Origin: Niabella ginsenosidivorans
Lineage (GTDB): Bacteria; Bacteroidota; Bacteroidia; Chitinophagales; Chitinophagaceae
NCBI RefSeq assembly: GCF_001654455.1
Contig: NZ_CP015772.1
Span: forward strand, 1,674,001 to 1,738,000
Direction: 5' to 3'
Length of the DNA stretch: 64,000 nucleotides
Shown: in pieces, positions 61,417 through 64,000 of the stretch
Numbering within the stretch: position 1 is the stretch's first letter
Layout: the number at the start of each line of letters is the position of its first letter
Notes under the pieces: model-generated
The model's database searches: none
What the model saw: the letters and a program-made list of their open reading frames with translations, nothing else
What the model was told of the DNA's origin: nothing
Translations under genes and position numbers: made by a program

Positions 61417-62316
61417 CTATTGTTTAAAGTTGTAGTAATGATTGATGAATTTTATAAAGAAACCGGGAATGGCGGCAGCGCCGCTTTGCAGCTGCACAAA
61501 CTGAAAATGCCGTTCTATTTCCAGCCCCTGTACATCAATGATAACCAGTTCCCCGCTGTTCAGTTCTTTTAAAATGGTATGAATGGAAAGAAAAGAAGCG
61601 GCCTGGGAGTGAGCGATATAGGACTTTATGCTTTCCGAGCTTTCCAGCTGTATTTCCCGGTTTAACTGTGATAGCCTGATGTGCCTGCTTTTCAGATGTT
61701 TTGCAATGACTTCCAGCGTACCGGATCCCGGTTCTCTTAATGCAAGAGGGATAACCTGTAATTCTTTCAGAGAGATCTGTTGCTTTTTAGCGATCGGGTT
61801 TTTGGCAGCGGCCACTAAAACGATTTCATCTTTTATAAAAGGCGTATATTTAAAAAGCCCGCTTTTGGGCTGTCCCTCAATCATGCCAAAATCAATTTCA
61901 TTTTTTTGCAGCAGTTGCTCAATATGTTCTGTATTGCCACCGGACAGAACAACGGAAACATCTTTGAAGCTTTTTTTAAAAGCCGCTAGGGCGGGCGGCA
62001 AAAGATATTCCGCAATGGTGGTACTGGCACCTACCCGCAGCTTTCCTTTATGATGTTGGGTAAAAGAACTGAGCTCCAGCTCCATTTTACGATAAAGGGC
62101 AAACAGTTCTTCGGTATGCTGCAATAACAGCTCGCCGGCCGGCGTGAGCGCTATTTTTGAACCGCTGCGCTCAAACAGCTTTGTTTTAAAATGGCGCTCC
62201 GTTTCCCGGATATGCTTGGTCACTGCGGGTTGAGAAATGAACAGCTCTTCCGAAGCCCTTGTAAAATTTAGCCGCTTTGCAACAGCACGAAATACCTGTA
62301 GCCTGAAGTCAAACAT
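61417..62316 (-). CDS. LysR family transcriptional regulator (CysB/CbbR-like)
   Basis: A 299-residue regulator. The winged HTH at residues 1-62 reads LQVFRAVAKRLNFTRASEELFISQPAVTKHIRETERHF, ending KLFERSGSKIALTPAGE. The effector domain (about 90-295) has LRVGASTTIAEYLLPPALAAF, IDFGMIEGQP, EIVLVAAAKNPIA and REPGSGTLEVI, the pattern of the CysL/CbbR group, often linked to sulfur or carbon metabolism. It is divergent from the flavin oxidoreductase gene with 155 bp between, so it may control that gene. The inducer is unknown. Confidence 0.92.
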   Translation of the reverse strand: MFDFRLQVFRAVAKRLNFTRASEELFISQPAVTKHIRETERHFKTKLFERSGSKIALTPAGELLLQHTEELFALYRKMELELSSFTQHHKGKLRVGASTTIAEYLLPPALAAFKKSFKDVSVVLSGGNTEHIEQLLQKNEIDFGMIEGQPKSGLFKYTPFIKDEIVLVAAAKNPIAKKQQISLKELQVIPLALREPGSGTLEVIAKHLKSRHIRLSQLNREIQLESSESIKSYIAHSQAASFLSIHTILKELNSGELVIIDVQGLEIERHFQFVQLQSGAAAIPGFFIKFINHYYNFKQ

Positions 62317-62332
62317 ATAATAACGGTGTGCT

Positions 62333-62340
62333 CAAAGATA
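62333..62340 (-). promoter_or_regulatory. -7 promoter element of the LysR gene
   Basis: TATCTTTG on the minus strand fits TAnnTTTG, 16 bases before the ATG at 62316. A partial match, TATCTTGT, lies before the divergent oxidoreductase gene near 62458. Confidence 0.45.
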
Positions 62341-62471
62341 AGAAATGCCGGTGGATGTGATTAAGGCCTGTCAGGAGCAGTTGTGTGCCTTTGCAGAACC
62401 AGAAGCAGGAATCCTGGAATATGGCCGAAACAGCGCGGGCGTAAAAGAGAAAAAGCGTATCTTGTATTTCT

Positions 62472-63893
62472 ATGAGCAATAAATACCACAGGAAACTGTT
62501 TTTAAAGCTAACGGCGTTTGCCAATGCGGCATTGCTGTTAAAACCATTGGAAACCCTGGCACAGTACAAAACCGGCAAGGCTGCTATTGCTGAAAATGTG
62601 ATCTTCTATAAGAAAGGAACAGCGCAATATGAACTGCTCCGGAAGGGATTTAATAAACGCATTAATAAATATCCGGAAGTAATAGCGCTTGCAAAGAATA
62701 CTGCCGGTGTAGCAGAGGCTATACGTTATGCTGCCCGAAACCATTTACCGGTTGCCATAAAAAGCGGCGGGCACTGCATGGAGGGCTTTTCCTGTAATGA
62801 CGGAGGAATGGTGATCAACCTTTCAGCGATGAAAGCTACCAGTTGGATGAATGACGGGCGGCTCCTGGTACAACCGGGCTGCACACTGGCGCAGTTATAT
62901 GATAGTGTTTTATCAAAAAAGCGGTACATTCCCGGTGGTTCCTGTGGCAGTGTGGGGATAGGGGGGCTAACATTGGGCGGAGGATATGGTTTGCTTTCAA
63001 GAAAGTATGGACTTACCTGCGACAGTCTTGAGGAGGTAACAATGGTAGATGGCAAAGGCAATATAGTTAACTCTAATACCGATCCGGAACTGCTGTGGGC
63101 CTGCAGGGGTGGCGGTAATGGTAATTTTGGGGTTATCACTGAAATGAAATTCAAGACCTACGCGGCGCCTGTTACTATGCAAAGTTTCCGCTTCAGAGCC
63201 TTTAAAACGGACCCGGCCCGGATGAAAAATATTACAGAGCAATGGTTCCTGATCACGCAAAGTTTACCCGTATCCTGTTTTTCTGCTCTGGTGCTGAGCG
63301 CAAAAACGGTATACATACTTTTAACCAATATAGCCGGACATAGTGCTGATGTAGAGAAAGCAGTACAACAGCTGACCCAACTGACTGATAGAAAAACGGC
63401 CACCCGGCCCACGCCCCTGGCGCAGGCTTTAAAAGTTTTTTACGCGGAAAGCCAGCCGGTATTGTTCAAAAATGCTTCCGCCGGTCTGTACAAAAGTTTT
63501 GATGATATAAGCGGTTGTATTGATGCGGTGCTGGGTATAACAAGAAGCACGCCGGGCATGATCTACCAGATCAATACACTGGGCGGCAATATACAGAACG
63601 CTGAAGCAGAAAAAGCCTCCGCTTTCCCGCACAGGGCCTACAGCTATTTTTCCGAGCTGCAGACGTATTGGGAAACGGCGTCCCAGGGCAACAGGCTGCT
63701 GCAACGGTTTGAGGCGGTACAGGCACTTTTTTCAGGCAATAATATCCGTACCCAATACAGGAACTACCCCGATATTCATTTTAAAGACTGGGCACATTTG
63801 TATTATGGCAGTAATTATGAAAGGCTGCAAAAGGTAAAGGCAAAGTATGACCCTGATAACCTGATACGGCATGAGCAAAGTGTGCAGTTATAA
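62472..63893 (+). CDS. FAD-linked oxidoreductase with bicovalent flavin (BBE-like)
   Basis: A 473-residue protein with a possible signal or Tat-less leader (hydrophobic residues 10-30). The PP-loop FAD domain has VAIKSGGHCMEGFSCNDGG and IPGGSCGSVGIGGLTLGGGYG. His101 and Cys158 are placed like the His and Cys that link FAD twice in berberine-bridge-like enzymes and hexose oxidases. NGNFGVITEMKFKTY ends the FAD domain, and YRNYPDIHFKDWAHLYYGSNYERLQKVKAKYDPDNLIRHEQS is the C-terminal BBE motif (seen in pieces). It likely oxidises a sugar or alcohol with oxygen as acceptor. The substrate is unknown. It is divergent from the LysR gene. Confidence 0.88.
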   Translation: MSNKYHRKLFLKLTAFANAALLLKPLETLAQYKTGKAAIAENVIFYKKGTAQYELLRKGFNKRINKYPEVIALAKNTAGVAEAIRYAARNHLPVAIKSGGHCMEGFSCNDGGMVINLSAMKATSWMNDGRLLVQPGCTLAQLYDSVLSKKRYIPGGSCGSVGIGGLTLGGGYGLLSRKYGLTCDSLEEVTMVDGKGNIVNSNTDPELLWACRGGGNGNFGVITEMKFKTYAAPVTMQSFRFRAFKTDPARMKNITEQWFLITQSLPVSCFSALVLSAKTVYILLTNIAGHSADVEKAVQQLTQLTDRKTATRPTPLAQALKVFYAESQPVLFKNASAGLYKSFDDISGCIDAVLGITRSTPGMIYQINTLGGNIQNAEAEKASAFPHRAYSYFSELQTYWETASQGNRLLQRFEAVQALFSGNNIRTQYRNYPDIHFKDWAHLYYGSNYERLQKVKAKYDPDNLIRHEQSVQL

Positions 63894-63957
63894 TAAAAGA
63901 AAGCACCGCAATTTTGTGGTGTATTGTATTTTAGCAGGTTAAAAGCGTTCAAAGATC

Positions 63958-64000
63958 ATGCTCAGAAGATTTAATTTAAAACCATTCAGGGAATATTTTA
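63958..64000 (+). CDS. start of a gene cut by the window end
   Basis: ATG at 63958 opens MLRRFNLKPFREYF and continues past the edge. Short basic starts like this, ending in REYF, resemble the N-terminus of Bacteroidetes helix-hairpin-helix (ComEA-like) membrane proteins. With only 14 residues this is a weak guess. Confidence 0.4.
   Translation, partial: MLRRFNLKPFREYF

Overview
The window looks like the chromosome of a Bacteroidetes, most likely a member of the Chitinophagaceae (a Niabella/Chitinophaga-like soil organism). The reasons are the SusC/SusD pair, Bacteroidetes-type promoter elements (TTTG about 19 bases upstream of TAnnTTTG), few Shine-Dalgarno sites, proteins typical of the group (YfhO-like membrane protein, MqnA of the futalosine menaquinone route, Rrf2-linked SUF operon), and several large secreted glycoside hydrolases. 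The genus is an inference. No rRNA, tRNA, CRISPR array, prophage or transposase gene was seen.

Layout. 1-5.8 kb: end of a YfhO-like membrane protein gene overlapping a glycosyltransferase, then two more glycosyltransferases on the minus strand. 6.0-7.6 kb: an AT-rich pair of envelope genes (a lipoprotein and a probable outer-membrane protein). 7.7-13.9 kb: a tightly packed seven-gene minus-strand operon for a CDP-linked deoxy sugar (rfbF, rfbG, an rfbC-like epimerase, a C-methyltransferase, a reductase, a CmcI-like enzyme, a GT2 glycosyltransferase). A decayed relative of the 6.0-kb lipoprotein lies directly upstream of it. 14.5-33.0 kb: a polysaccharide utilisation locus with SusC, SusD, a GH39-like enzyme, three GH106/GH106-like enzymes, a fucose/arabinose-isomerase-like protein and an AraC regulator. 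It probably takes up and degrades a rhamnose-containing glycan. 33-45 kb: housekeeping and signalling genes (mqnA, purB, an M28 peptidase, a fatty acid hydroxylase family protein, serC, a frameshifted Crp/Fnr regulator, a two-component system). 45.3-52.1 kb: the SUF iron-sulfur assembly operon, sufB-C-D-S, a DUF4160/DUF2442 pair, sufE, a DUF59 protein and an Rrf2 regulator. 52.3-54.9 kb: a TonB-C-terminal-like protein and an NfeD/flotillin pair. 54.9-55.9 kb: a repeat-rich non-coding stretch. 55.9-59.1 kb: a GH29 fucosidase and a GH20 hexosaminidase in one operon. 59.3-64 kb: a DUF1345 membrane protein, an MFS transporter, a LysR regulator divergent from a bicovalent-flavin oxidoreductase, and the start of one more gene.

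The most useful observations are: a Crp/Fnr gene broken exactly at a U UUU UUA slippery heptamer; a 22-bp palindrome in the sufB promoter that may be the operator of the operon's own Rrf2 regulator; a toxin-antitoxin-like DUF pair embedded in the suf operon; a CDP-sugar operon whose gene set predicts a 3-C-methyl-6-deoxyhexose; a pseudogene copy of an envelope lipoprotein; a stray copy of the serC 3' end; and several promoters placed so close to start codons that the transcripts would be leaderless.
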